DNA of 64,000 nt from Diplosphaera chodatii (Eukaryota > Chlorophyta > Trebouxiophyceae > Prasiolales > Stichococcaceae), in contig JAALGY010000062.1 of assembly GCA_032358165.1 (NCBI GenBank), positions 930,001-994,000 of the forward strand, written 5' to 3'. The position numbers and the translations under genes were made by a program. Position 1 is the stretch's first letter, and every line of letters starts with the position of its first letter. Under the pieces are notes generated by a model. It searched no databases. It was not told where the DNA came from and worked only from the letters and a program-made list of their open reading frames with translations. Positions 51,583 to 60,544 of this stretch are shown piece after piece.

Positions 51583-51918
51583 GACATTGATTACATACTG
51601 GTGGTGGGCCATTTTGGCCTAGCCACAGGCTCTGGCGGAAAAACCCAGAGCAACATGCACAACGAGTCGTGTACGAAACCGTTCACTCCCCGCTGACAGA
51701 ATGGTTCCACTCAATCCCGGTTGGATGCACACCCCTCCAACTCTGCACATTGATTGTGACAACCCCGCAAAAAGGCTGCCAGTTGCCCGGCATCCTGCTG
51801 CATAAAGCCTGCCACTGATGTGATGTTGCTGTCCTCAAACAGCTCCGAATGCTGCACCCTCTGATCCACTAGGGCTGGACACCCCCAGACCATATGCGCC
51901 TCATCATCCACCACGCCG
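51583..51918 (-). mobile_element. Short 5'-truncated LINE 3' end inserted in LINE X
   Basis: About 335 bp of LINE 3' end beginning acattgattacatactgg and ending at the cgccgcag of ORF2. Element X stops at gacatgaagtg before it and resumes with tgcaggaacg after it, exactly as in an intact copy. The probable target duplication is agtg (4 bp). The carried-in piece happens to stay in frame with X, giving a chimaeric 396-codon open frame (51711-52901) that should not be taken for a gene. Confidence 0.7.
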
Positions 51919-52890
51919 CAGTGCAGGAACGAACACACCTGGGCAGCCCAGCATGCTGAGCTGCTGGTGCTGCGCCCCGGCCGGGTGGCCAGAGCACAGT
52001 TCTCCAGGAATGCCTGCTTGGTGAGGCGGGTGTCCGGCATTGCGACCAGCCGGTTCCAGAACCGGCAGATGGCCGGCGTTGCCGTGTGCGCCACTGGGAA
52101 CCGCCCAAGCTCCCCCAACACCGCCACGTTGGGAGTGCCTGTGCGCACGCCAAGAACAGACCGAAGGAACTTCCGATGGACAAGCTCACAGGTATCCATG
52201 CCAGTACCACATAACGCCCCAGGTCCCCATGTTTCAACACCGTATAGCATAACAGGACACACTAGTGCATCAAACAAATGCAGTTGCAGTGCTGGGTCAT
52301 GCAGGCTCATGTCATGGCAACGATGCTGCAATGCAAGTGCGGCGCGCTGGGCGGAGGCCGCTCTGCCGATGCTAGCGGCAGCAAAAGAACTACGAGTAGA
52401 GATATCAACCCCCAGATAGGTAAACGAGTCCAGCACTTCGATGGGAGCATGCATGTAGGTGAGAACCGGTGGTGCAGCAGCCTGGGCTGCGTACACCACG
52501 ACCTTTGTCTTCTTCACGTTGATGGTGAGGCGCCAGCGCTTGCAGTACGACTCCAGCAGGTCCAGCTGCGCCTGCAGGCCGCGTACGGACGTGGACACCA
52601 GGTCCAGGTCATCTGCATAGAAGAGGGCAGGTGCCTGCACACCACACAGGGTGGGCAGGTCCAGGTCCCCGCCGGCGGCCTCCAGCTCCGCTTGGAAATC
52701 GTCAATGTAGATCCCGAAAAGGGTTGGAGATAGTGGACATCCCTGCTTAACACCCAAAGTGCTCTGGAATGTATCGGACATTCCCCCCTCAAACTGCAAT
52801 GCCATTGGCACATCAGCATACAATGCCTGCACACCCCTCAGAAACTTCCCATGCACCCCAATCCGCTGCAGCTTCTCCCAAAGCAAATCA

Positions 52891-53172
52891 GGATTAGACA
52901 CTCGCAGCGGTGCGACCTAGCCGCGTGTGCGTGGCCTTGCTGCCGCCGCCGCCAGGTCCCCGCACTTGTACGACCATTAGGTAGCCTTCCTCATCGGGAC
53001 TATTGCCTTTCGCTGGTCTCATGGGCCCTGCATTCCCTTGTGGTTTCAGTGTCCTCCATTGACATATTTCGAACAGAGCGTTTTGATGACCTACCCAGCC
53101 GCCCTCACGTTCCCACGTGAGACGCCGCATTGTGCCGCAGAGCCTTGTTCATCGAGCTTGGTTCTGGTCTGG
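52891..53172 (+). repeat. Retroposon U copy 2 (longer form)
   Basis: 282 bp starting ggattagacactcgcagcgg and ending ggttctggtctgg. The last 190 bp or so match U copy 1 with few changes. It has about 90 bp more at the 5' side (ccgccgccgccagg). The A-rich tail is absent because a LINE (53173 on) follows directly. A 78-codon ATG frame exists on the opposite strand (53130-52894) and is identical in copy 3; its coding value is unproven. Confidence 0.75.
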
Positions 53173-53943
53173 ACATTGACATTGATTACATACTGGTGGT
53201 GGGCCATTTTGGCCTAGCCACAGGCTCTGGCGGGAAAAACCCAGAGCAACATGCACAACGAGTCGTGTACGAAACCGTGCACTCCCCGCTGACAGAATGG
53301 TTCCACTCAATCCCGGTTGGATGCACACCCCTCCAACTCTGCACATTGATCATGACAACCCCGCAAAAAGGCTGCCAGTTGCCCGGCATCCTGCTGCATG
53401 AAGTCCGCCACTGATGTGATGTTGCTGTCCTCAAACAGCTCCGAATGCTGCACCCTCTGATCTACTAGGGCTGGACACCCCCAGACCATATGCGCCTCAT
53501 CATCCACCACGCCGCAGCTACACCGCTGACACAGCCGCTCTGCCCGCGGCAGCCGCTGCCACCTCCCTGTCTCCACCCCCAGCATGTGACTGCCCATGCG
53601 AAACTGTGCTAACCGCCGACGACCGGTCTTGGAGGCGACTGCCTGCAAGTAGCCGGCCAACTGGTAGTTGTCACTGTTCACAGGGCCCCTGACTCCCAGC
53701 CACTCATGCACTTTGCGCAAGTCGCTGCCATTCACAGCATCGAAGGTGCGGCGCTGCAGGTGAGCAGTGACAACAGATGTGTCAATGCGCTGCGGCACGC
53801 CGTCAACGATGGGTGACATGAAGTGCAGGAACGAACACACCTGGGCAGCCCAGCATGCTGAGCTGCTGGTGCTGCGCCCCGGCCGTGTGGCCAGAGCACA
53901 GTTCTCCAGGAATGCCTGCTTGGTGAGGCGGGTGTCCGGCATT
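53173..53943 (-). mobile_element. LINE E/G, 3' part (split by the full-length insertion)
   Basis: A minus-strand LINE 3' end with tail acattgacattgattacat, extending through the CCHC knuckle and ORF2 C-terminal coding region. It stops at gtgtccggcatt. The same element resumes at 59409 with ggcattgcgacc, so the full-length LINE F landed inside it. It shares private variants (gcgggaaaaac, accgtgcactcc) with copy H at 60545. Confidence 0.85.
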
Positions 53944-53965
53944 CTTCCGTTTGCATACTCGGAAG
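53944..53965 (+). other. Inverted repeat at the extreme 5' end of LINE F
   Basis: CTTCCG at 53944-53949 pairs with CGGAAG at 53960-53965 around a 10-nt loop. It begins at the first base after the target duplication. It could be a terminal RNA structure or chance. Confidence 0.4.
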
Positions 53966-54210
53966 GGTTTCTTGCGCACGTTCTCAACACGCTCTCTGGC
54001 TACATACAGGCTCTCTGTACCAAGCGCGAAGGATCCCGCGCTGCCCGGTGTCCGGCAGTGCGCTCTCAGGAGGCCAACCGCACCCAACCAACCAACCAAC
54101 CACGCGAAACACCGCAACCCTACGCTCTATCCCCCTCAAACTGCTTGCAACTCTTGCGAGCAGACTCATCACACACACATCATCCATCTGCTGCAATTTC
54201 GCAGCAATCG

Positions 54211-54245
54211 CACCTCGTTTGAGGCCATTGCACCTCGTTTGAGGC
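54211..54245 (+). repeat. Duplicated palindromic 15-mer in the LINE 5' untranslated region
   Basis: CACCTCGTTTGAGGC occurs at 54211-54225 and 54231-54245, period 20 bp. Each holds the small palindrome CCTC-GTTT-GAGG. Just upstream, a (ccaa)n run lies at about 54084-54102. These may be internal promoter elements of the LINE; no function is shown. Confidence 0.55.
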
Positions 54246-54341
54246 GTCCCATACTCACTCCAACCACCCAATCTGTGTCACACTCACCCTACAGCAGCAG
54301 CCCAAGCTGCAACCATCCAGCTACCTTCTATACATCACAAC

Positions 54342-55754
54342 ATGACGATCTGCACGCGTTCGTTCTCTGACGTTGTGTGCTCGACAGATGCGGCGATGGA
54401 CTGGGCGACGGTTGCATCACTGAGTGACGTGACCGAACTCCGGAAGATCGCCAAACGTTACAACGTATCTGTTCGCAGGGGTGCCAACGCAGAAACAGTT
54501 CGTCGCCAGATACACGCCGTTATGGAGCCGATGGACGGCATTGCGGACGCTGCACTTGCAGAGTTTTCGGTGTCGGACTCCAGCGCCGATTTGACGCAGC
54601 AGTCCTGCACGCTTACTGCGGCACCCATCAGCGAGGCCTATACAGAGCCTGCTGCTCAGCAGCGGCCACCAAGGGCCCCCCTGCATGGACACGCATGCGT
54701 GCATGCAACTGCAGTTGGTGCTGACCAGGATCACGTGACTGCCCAGACTGCCCAGGGTGATTCCAGTGCAGGCTGTGCAGTCCCACAGCCCTCGTCTAAC
54801 GCAGCCATTGCGCCATACTTGCACAGGATTGCGGCTCTTGAGGCCGAGCTGAAGCAGTCGAAGCTCGAGGCAGCAACATATCGGCAAGCGGCACTGCAGC
54901 AGCAATGCCAGTCAGTCAAGCTTGTGATACATGTGCAGCAGCCACAGCTCAACAGCAACAGCCCGGAGCAGCAGACGGCACCGGCCACGCATGCAGCCCC
55001 AGAGCAGCATGCAGCGACCGCGCCAGCAGCTCCCAGCAGCCAGCCTGCAACACCAGCAACGGCACCAGCAGCAACATTGCCACAGCAGCCAGCAGCAACC
55101 AGCCGGCCCAGCATTGACCCAAAACAGCAGCCGCGGCTTCCAGCGCGCAGCAGCAGCTCTGGGTCAGCAACGTGGGTTTTCAGCGGCCTGGATTTTGCAG
55201 CAGGCAGCAGCAGCGATGCTGCCGCAGCGGCAGTACAGGGTTTCTGCACCAGCAAGCTTTGCTTACAAGATGCTGCACAGCATGTCACTGTCATGCGTGT
55301 CAGCAAGCAGAAGACCGGCCTGGCTGTTGTCAGCATCGATGATGCTGTGTTTGTGCGCAGGATGTGCAGCGCGAAAGCGCGCCTTCCCCGCACTTGCGGA
55401 GTGTCTATCTTTGAGAGCGTGGCACCGCAGCGTCGTGACGCAGCGGCACAGCTGCGCAGGAGTCAACACCAGGCAGCCCAAGATGCAGCTCCAGTGGCGA
55501 ATGCACGCCGCGCAGCCGCGGATGCTGTGCAATTTGCACAGCAGCACCTCGCGCCGCGCCGGCAGCGGCGGCCAAGCGCTCTTGGCCCTCACCCTGCTGC
55601 TGCTCCCCTTGGCATTGCATCACGCTTTGCTGTGCTGCCTGTTGAGCCCACTTCTCACACATCACCTGGTGGCCCCACACTGGCTGAGGGCACACAACCC
55701 TCTCCAGCAAAGGCGCCAGCCACACCCAAACCCACCTCCAACCATGTCTGCTAG
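54342..55754 (+). CDS. LINE ORF1, RNA-binding-type protein
   Basis: 470 codons from ATG 54342 (a second in-frame ATG lies at 54396). Residues about 25-65 (LSDVTELRKIAKRYNVSVRR) look like a small helical SAP/Rho-N-type nucleic-acid-binding module. About residues 150-190 (IAALEAELKQSKLEAATYRQA) form a coiled coil that could mediate multimerisation. A Gln/Ala/Pro-rich linker follows. About residues 280-370 (WVFSGLDFAAGSS, VTVMRVSKQKTGLAVVSI, RLPRTCGVSIFESV) are compatible with an RRM-like fold as in L1-type ORF1 proteins. The C terminus is basic and Pro-rich. It ends at TAG 55752-55754, in the same frame as ORF2. Family assignment rests on position and general architecture; no strong motif proves RNA binding. 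Confidence 0.7.
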   Translation: MTICTRSFSDVVCSTDAAMDWATVASLSDVTELRKIAKRYNVSVRRGANAETVRRQIHAVMEPMDGIADAALAEFSVSDSSADLTQQSCTLTAAPISEAYTEPAAQQRPPRAPLHGHACVHATAVGADQDHVTAQTAQGDSSAGCAVPQPSSNAAIAPYLHRIAALEAELKQSKLEAATYRQAALQQQCQSVKLVIHVQQPQLNSNSPEQQTAPATHAAPEQHAATAPAAPSSQPATPATAPAATLPQQPAATSRPSIDPKQQPRLPARSSSSGSATWVFSGLDFAAGSSSDAAAAAVQGFCTSKLCLQDAAQHVTVMRVSKQKTGLAVVSIDDAVFVRRMCSAKARLPRTCGVSIFESVAPQRRDAAAQLRRSQHQAAQDAAPVANARRAAADAVQFAQQHLAPRRQRRPSALGPHPAAAPLGIASRFAVLPVEPTSHTSPGGPTLAEGTQPSPAKAPATPKPTSNHVC

Positions 55755-55795
55755 GGGTGCTGGGGCCGGGCTGCGCCCGGCGCAATCCGGTCCCC
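55752..55795 (+). promoter_or_regulatory. In-frame UAG with downstream hairpin: candidate stop-readthrough signal
   Basis: TAG at 55752-55754 is followed by ggggtgctgg (10 nt). A perfect 7-bp stem then follows, GCCGGGC (55765-55771) with GCCCGGC (55775-55781) around a TGC loop. An alternative pairing joins GGGGCCGG (55762-55769) to CCGGTCCCC (55787-55795), giving pseudoknot-like potential. The reading frame stays open through to the endonuclease. The spacing resembles the retroviral gag-pol UAG readthrough layout. The function is inferred. Confidence 0.5.
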
Positions 55796-58700
55796 TAACA
55801 GCGCCCTGTCTGTGCTGAGCCTGAACGTCCAGGGCTGGCTGTCCAGAGATGCATCTGCTCTTTCGCAGGTCATCAAGGCGGCTGACTTCGATGTACTGGC
55901 ATTCAGCGAGACGTGGGCGCGTGAGGGGAGCGATGCGCCGGAGCTGGACGGCTTCACGTCCGTCCTGCACCTGCCGCGCAGCCGGCGTCAGCAGCGTGGC
56001 GGCGCACGTGGCGGCATCGCTGTCTACGTCGCCGACAAGCTGGCACCAATGGTAACACACTTATCGACTGGACCCCAGAACTGCTACGCTGTTTTGAGGT
56101 TTGACAAAGCCATTGGCCAGGAGGAGGATGCGTACATGTTCGCATGTTACATTCCACCAGAGGGCAGCCCATCATTTGATGGCAAAGGCCCTGCGGTCTG
56201 GGAGGCGTTACGTGAGGAGGTGAGCGCCACCTGCCGCATGGGGCATGTGTTTGTTGTTGGAGACCTGAACGCACGCACCAGCACCTGCCCGGACTTTCCG
56301 GGATCTGTCGATCACCCTGTCACAGAAGAGTTCCTGCCCTCCACTGCCCCTCCTGTGCAGTCACAGCGGCACAGCCGCGACAGCAGGGAGCGGCCCAACA
56401 AGTGGGGCAGGGCTCTGCTTGACATGTGTGTTGAGACATCCCTCAGGATTGCTAACGGTCGTGTCCCAGGAGATGAGGGGGGACAAGTCACTTTTGTCAG
56501 CCACAGTCAGGTGGGCAGCAGCCTGATCGACTATGTGCTTGCAAGTGCTGATGCATTCCCGCTGATTCAATCCCTAACAGTACTCCCTGCTCCCGAGTCG
56601 GACCACGCAGCCCTGCACTTGCTCATCAAGAGGACCACCGCCGCCCAGCAGCCGCTCCCACGTCGCCAGCGCCGCCGCCATCAGCAGCAGCAACCGCAGC
56701 AGCCCACAACCCAGCAGCCCCTGCGCCTCAGCGCAGCGCAGCTGGGAGTGTGGCAGCAGCGCCTGCAGCAGCTTGATGCAGCAGCCCAACTGGTCGACAT
56801 CGCAACGGCAGCTGACGCCGCCCAGGTACCTGATGACATGCATGCTGTGGGCTTGCAGTTCGACCAGTTTATCGAGACCACGCAGGCTGAGGTGGCTGCA
56901 ACAGCGCCGGCCGCCAAGGGGCGGGGGCGTGACCGCAACGCTGTGCCCCGCTGGTGGGACGCTGAACTGGCCCGCGGGCGCCGCGCAGCGCGGCAAGCCG
57001 CGCGTCGCGACCCGCAGTCAGCTGCTGCTCGCGCACTGCGCCAGCAGTACCAGCACCTGCTACGCCGCACACAGCGCCAGTGGACCCGCAGTCAGGCTCT
57101 TTCTCTCACTGAAATGGCTCGCTCTACCGACTCCAAGAAGTTCTGGCAGAAGTTCAAACCTGCTAAGAAGCGGTCCTGTCCCATAGCAGATGATGTGATG
57201 CTCGAGTCCTTCCGTAAACTACTGGATGCCCCCACACTTCCATCAAGCACTGCAGGTACCTCGGGTAGTGGGGCTGCGCCACCTTTTGCCGACGGGAGCG
57301 AGCTCAACTCGCCCTTCACAGCCGGCGCCGTGCAAGAGGCTATAGGAGCCCTGCGCGGAGGCAAAGCGACGGTGGGATTGCTCAAATTGGATGCTTTATC
57401 TGTTGCAGCGGCGCAGCTTGCACCCTGTCTTGCATGTATTTTTAACTCGTGTCAACGAGTTGCAGCGTTGCCAAGGAGCTGGGCATTGTGCGGCATCACG
57501 CCAATTCATAAGGGGGGCGACACATCTGATCCGGGTAATTACCGTGGCATTGCTGTTGGGTCTCTGCTGGCAAAACTATATGCTTGCATGCTTAACGAAA
57601 AGCTTATGAGGTGGACCGAGCAGCACCAGCTGCGCGCACGCGGACAGGCGGGCTTCCGCAAGGACCACCGCACCACCGATCAAACCTTCGTCGTTCGCAC
57701 CCTCATCGAGAAGGCCAAGGCAGATAAGCAGCCTCTGTACTCTTGCTTTGTCGATTTCAAGAAGGCATACGATACTGTACCTCGTGATTTGCTTTGGGAG
57801 AAGCTGCAGCGGATTGGGGTGCATGGGGAGTTTCTGAGGGGGGTTCAGGCACTGTATGCTGATGTGCCAATGGCATTGCAGTTTGAGGGGGGAATGTCCG
57901 ATACATTCCAGAGCACTTTGGGCGTTAAGCAGGGATGTCCACTATCTCCAACCCTTTTCGGGATCTACATTGACGATTTCCAAGCGGAACTGGAGGCCGC
58001 CGGCGGGGACCTGGACCTGCCCACCCTGTGTGGTGTGCAGGCACCTGCCCTCTTCTATGCAGATGACCTGGACCTGGTGTCCACGTCCGTACGCGGCCTG
58101 CAGGCGCAGCTCGACCTGCTGGAGTCGTACTGCAAGCGCTGGCGCCTCACCGTCAACGTGAAGAAGACAAAGGTCGTGGTGTATGCAGCCCAGGCTGCTG
58201 CACCACCGGTTCTCACCTACATGCATGCTCCCATCGAAGTGCTGGACTCGTTTACCTATCTGGGGGTTGATATCTCTACTCGTAGTTCTTTTGCTGCCGC
58301 TAGCATCGGCAGAGCGGCCTCCGCCCAGCGCGCCGCACTTGCATTGCAGCATCGTTGCCACGACCTGAGCCTGCATGACCCAGCATTGCAGCTGCATTTG
58401 TTTGATGCACTAGTACGTCCTGTTATGCTATATGGTGTCGAAACATGGGGACCTGGGGCGTTATGTGGTACTGGCATGGATACTTGTGAGCTTGTCCATC
58501 GGAAGTTCCTTCGGTCTGTTCTTGGCGTGCGCACAGGCACTCCCAACGTGGCGGTGTTGGGGGAGCTTGGGCGGTTCCCAGTGGCGCACACGGCAACGCT
58601 GGCCATCTGCCGGTTCTGGAACCGGCTGGTCGCAATCCCGGACACCCGCCTCACCAAGCAGGCATTCCTGGAGAACTGTGCTCTGGCCACACGGCCGGGG

Positions 58701-59270
58701 CGCAGCACCAGCAGCTCAGCATGCTGGGCTGCCCAGGTGTGTTCGTTCCTGCACTTCATGTCACCCATCGTTGACGGCGTGCCGCAGCGCATTGACACAT
58801 CTGTTGTCACTGCACACCTGCAGCGCCGCACCTTCGATGCTGTGAATGGCAGCGACTTGCGCAAAGTGCGTGAGTGGCTGGGAGTCAGGGGCCCTGTGAA
58901 CAGTGACAACTACCAGATGGCCGGCTACTTGCAGGCAGTCGCCTCCAAGACCGGTCGTCGGCGGTTAGCACAGTTTCGCATGGGCAGTCACATGCTGGGG
59001 GTGGAAACAGGGAGGTGGCAGCGGCTGCCGCGGGCAGAGCGGCTGTGTCAGCGGTGTAACTGCGGCGTGGTGGATGATGAGGCGCATATGGTCTGGGGGT
59101 GTCCAGCCCTAGTAGATCAGAGGGTGCAGCATTCGGAGCTGTTTGAGGACAGCAACATCACATCAGTGGCGGACTTTATGCAGCAGGATGCCGGGCAACT
59201 GGCAGCCTTTTTGCGGGGTTGTCATGATCAATGTGCAGAGTTGGAGGGGTGTGCATCCAACCGGGATTGA
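55755..59270 (+). CDS. LINE ORF2: APE endonuclease, reverse transcriptase, CCHC knuckle
   Basis: Open from the codon after the ORF1 stop to TGA 59268-59270. Endonuclease: LSLNVQGW (Asn), LAFSETWA (catalytic Glu), GGARGGIAVYV, VVGDLNARTS (Asp/Asn), SLIDYVLAS, SDHAALH (catalytic Asp-His). Reverse transcriptase: DPGNYRGIAVGSLLAKLY, QAGFRKDHRTTDQ, motif A CFVDFKKAYDTVPRDLL, motif B GVKQGCPLSPTLFG, motif C ALFYADDLDLVS, motif D LTVNVKKTKVVV, motif E FTYLGVDIS. The C-terminal knuckle is CQRCNCGVVDDEAHMVWGC (Cx2C...Hx4C). The first in-frame ATG after the UAG is at 56049, beyond the catalytic Asn and Glu, so a normal AUG start would give a crippled endonuclease. Translation therefore most likely depends on readthrough, reinitiation or a non-AUG start. 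Confidence 0.88.
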   Translation, partial: GCWGRAAPGAIRSPNSALSVLSLNVQGWLSRDASALSQVIKAADFDVLAFSETWAREGSDAPELDGFTSVLHLPRSRRQQRGGARGGIAVYVADKLAPMVTHLSTGPQNCYAVLRFDKAIGQEEDAYMFACYIPPEGSPSFDGKGPAVWEALREEVSATCRMGHVFVVGDLNARTSTCPDFPGSVDHPVTEEFLPSTAPPVQSQRHSRDSRERPNKWGRALLDMCVETSLRIANGRVPGDEGGQVTFVSHSQVGSSLIDYVLASADAFPLIQSLTVLPAPESDHAALHLLIKRTTAAQQPLPRRQRRRHQQQQPQQPTTQQPLRLSAAQLGVWQQRLQQLDAAAQLVDIATAADAAQVPDDMHAVGLQFDQFIETTQAEVAATAPAAKGRGRDRNAVPRWWDAELARGRRAARQAARRDPQSAAARALRQQYQHLLRRTQRQWTRSQALSLTEMARSTDSKKFWQKFKPAKKRSCPIADDVMLESFRKLLDAPTLPSSTAGTSGSGAAPPFADGSELNSPFTAGAVQEAIGALRGGKATVGLLKLDALSVAAAQLAPCLACIFNSCQRVAALPRSWALCGITPIHKGGDTSDPGNYRGIAVGSLLAKLYACMLNEKLMRWTEQHQLRARGQAGFRKDHRTTDQTFVVRTLIEKAKADKQPLYSCFVDFKKAYDTVPRDLLWEKLQRIGVHGEFLRGVQALYADVPMALQFEGGMSDTFQSTLGVKQGCPLSPTLFGIYIDDFQAELEAAGGDLDLPTLCGVQAPALFYADDLDLVSTSVRGLQAQLDLLESYCKRWRLTVNVKKTKVVVYAAQAAAPPVLTYMHAPIEVLDSFTYLGVDISTRSSFAAASIGRAASAQRAALALQHRCHDLSLHDPALQLHLFDALVRPVMLYGVETWGPGALCGTGMDTCELVHRKFLRSVLGVRTGTPNVAVLGELGRFPVAHTATLAICRFWNRLVAIPDTRLTKQAFLENCALATRPGRSTSSSACWAAQVCSFLHFMSPIVDGVPQRIDTSVVTAHLQRRTFDAVNGSDLRKVREWLGVRGPVNSDNYQMAGYLQAVASKTGRRRLAQFRMGSHMLGVETGRWQRLPRAERLCQRCNCGVVDDEAHMVWGCPALVDQRVQHSELFEDSNITSVADFMQQDAGQLAAFLRGCHDQCAELEGCASNRD

Positions 59271-59330
59271 GTGGAACCATTCTGTCAGCGGGGAGTGAAC
59301 GGTTTCGTACACGACTCGTTGTGCATGTTG

Positions 59331-59374
59331 CTCTGGGTTTTTCCGCCAGAGCCTGTGGCTAGGCCAAAATGGCC
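59331..59374 (+). other. Conserved hairpins in the LINE 3' end
   Basis: CTCTGG (59331-59336) pairs with CCAGAG (59346-59351) across a 9-nt loop. GGCC (59362-59365) pairs with GGCC (59371-59374) across AAAAT. Both are retained in nearly all LINE copies of the window, including 5'-truncated ones. They are good candidates for the RNA feature the reverse transcriptase recognises. Confidence 0.6.
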
Positions 59375-59408
59375 CACCACCAGTATGTAATCAATGTCAA
59401 ATGTCAAT

Positions 59409-60262
59409 GGCATTGCGACCAGCCGGTTCCAGAACCGGCAGATGGCCAGCGTTGCCGTGTGCGCCACTGGGAACCGCCCAAGCTCCCCCAACACCGCCAC
59501 GTTGGGAGTGCCTGTGCGCACGCCAAGAACAGACCGAAGGAACTTCCGATGGACAAGCTCACAAGTATCCATGCCAGTACCACATAACGCCCCAGGTCCC
59601 CATGTTTCAACACCGTATAGCATAACAGGACGTACTAGTGCATCAAACAGATGCAGCTGCAGTGCTGGGTCATGCAGGCTCAGGTCATGGCAACGATGCT
59701 GCAATGCAAGTGCGGCGCGCTGGGCGGAGGCCGCTCTGCCGATGCTAGCGGCAGCAAAAGAACTACAAGTAGAGATATCAACCCCCAGATAGGTAAACGA
59801 GTCCAGCACTTCGATGGGAGCATGCATGTAGCTGAGAACCGGTGGTGCAGCAGCCTGGGCTGCGTACACCACGACCTTTGTCTTCTTCACGTTGATGGTG
59901 AGGCGCCAGCGCTTGCAGTACGACTCCAGCAGGTCCAGCTGCGCCTGCAGGCCGCGTACGGACGTGGACACCAGGTCCAGGTCATCTGCATAGAAGAGGG
60001 CAGGTGCCTGCACACCACACAGGGTGGGCAGGTCCAGGTCCCCGCCGGCGGCCTCCAGCTCCGCTTGGAAATCGTCAATGTAGATCCCGAAAAGGGTTGG
60101 AGATAGTGGACATCCCTGCTTAACACCCAAAGTGCTCTGGAATGTATCGGACATTCCCCCCTCAAACTGCAATGCCATTGCACATCAGCATACAATGCCT
60201 GCACACCCCTCAGAAACTTCCCATGCACCCCAATCCGCTGCAGCTTCTCCCAAAGCAAATCA
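59409..60262 (-). mobile_element. LINE E/G, 5' part (continuation after the full-length insertion)
   Basis: Resumes the minus-strand element broken at 53943. It covers the RT motifs B to E and ends at the same 5' truncation (agcaaatca | ggattag) as LINE X. It also shares X's variants acaatgcc and aacttccc, which F lacks. It has a one-base deletion (gccattgcacatc for gccattggcacatc), so its ORF2 is also frameshifted near 60180. Confidence 0.85.
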
Positions 60263-60544
60263 GGATTAGACACTCGCAGCGGTGCGACCTAGCCGCGTGT
60301 GCGTGGCCTTGCTGCCGCCGCCGCCAGGTCCCCGCACTTGTACGACCATTAGGTAGCCTTCCTCATCGGGACTATTGCCTTTCGCTGGTCTCATGGGCCC
60401 TGCATTCCCTTGTGGTTTCAGTGTCCTCCATTGACATATTTCGAACAGAGCGTTTTGATGACCTACCCAGCCGCCCTCACGTTCCCACGTGAGACGCCGC
60501 ATTGTGCCGCAGAGCCTTGTTCATCGAGCTTGGTTCTGGTCTGG
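60263..60544 (+). repeat. Retroposon U copy 3
   Basis: 282 bp, the same length and apparently identical to U copy 2 throughout. It too lacks the A-rich tail and is followed directly by a minus-strand LINE. Together with that LINE it is a duplicate of 52891 onward. Confidence 0.75.

Larger units (their letters stand above)
50682..52890 (-). mobile_element. 5'-truncated LINE X, interrupted by two later insertions
   Basis: The sequence runs from a tail (tgacatttgacattgattac) to a 5' truncation in the RT domain (agcaaatca | ggattag). It is broken at 51028-51255 by retroposon U and at about 51583-51918 by another short LINE. Removing both restores a continuous ORF2 3' half. The pieces are 50682-51027, 51256-51582 and 51919-52890. 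It includes the RT motifs YADDLDL, GVKQGCPLSPTLFG and FTYLGVDIS on the minus strand. Its remaining reading frame has no 5' half, so it is a dead copy. Confidence 0.75.
53944..59408 (+). mobile_element. Full-length LINE F (non-LTR retrotransposon)
   Basis: About 5.46 kb with a 5' untranslated region (53944-54341), ORF1, ORF2, a short 3' untranslated region and a tail of atgtca-type units (59389-59408). It is flanked by 6-bp direct repeats ggcatt (53938-53943 and 59409-59414) that rejoin to an uninterrupted older LINE, so both ends are defined by the target site. APE endonuclease plus RT without a restriction-like endonuclease places it among L1/Jockey/I-like clades; the clade is not assigned. 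All diagnostic catalytic motifs are present, so it may be a recent, potentially competent copy. Confidence 0.88.

Noticed and set aside
51711..52901. 396-codon frame that looks like an internally deleted RT gene
   Set aside because: Explained as a chimaera of LINE X and a short LINE inserted in frame. It has no proper start and no 5' half.
52894..53130. 78-codon ATG frame on the minus strand of retroposon U, identical at 60266-60502
   Set aside because: Identity follows from the recent segmental duplication, not from selection. In U copy 1 the frame runs into other sequence, and no known domain is present.
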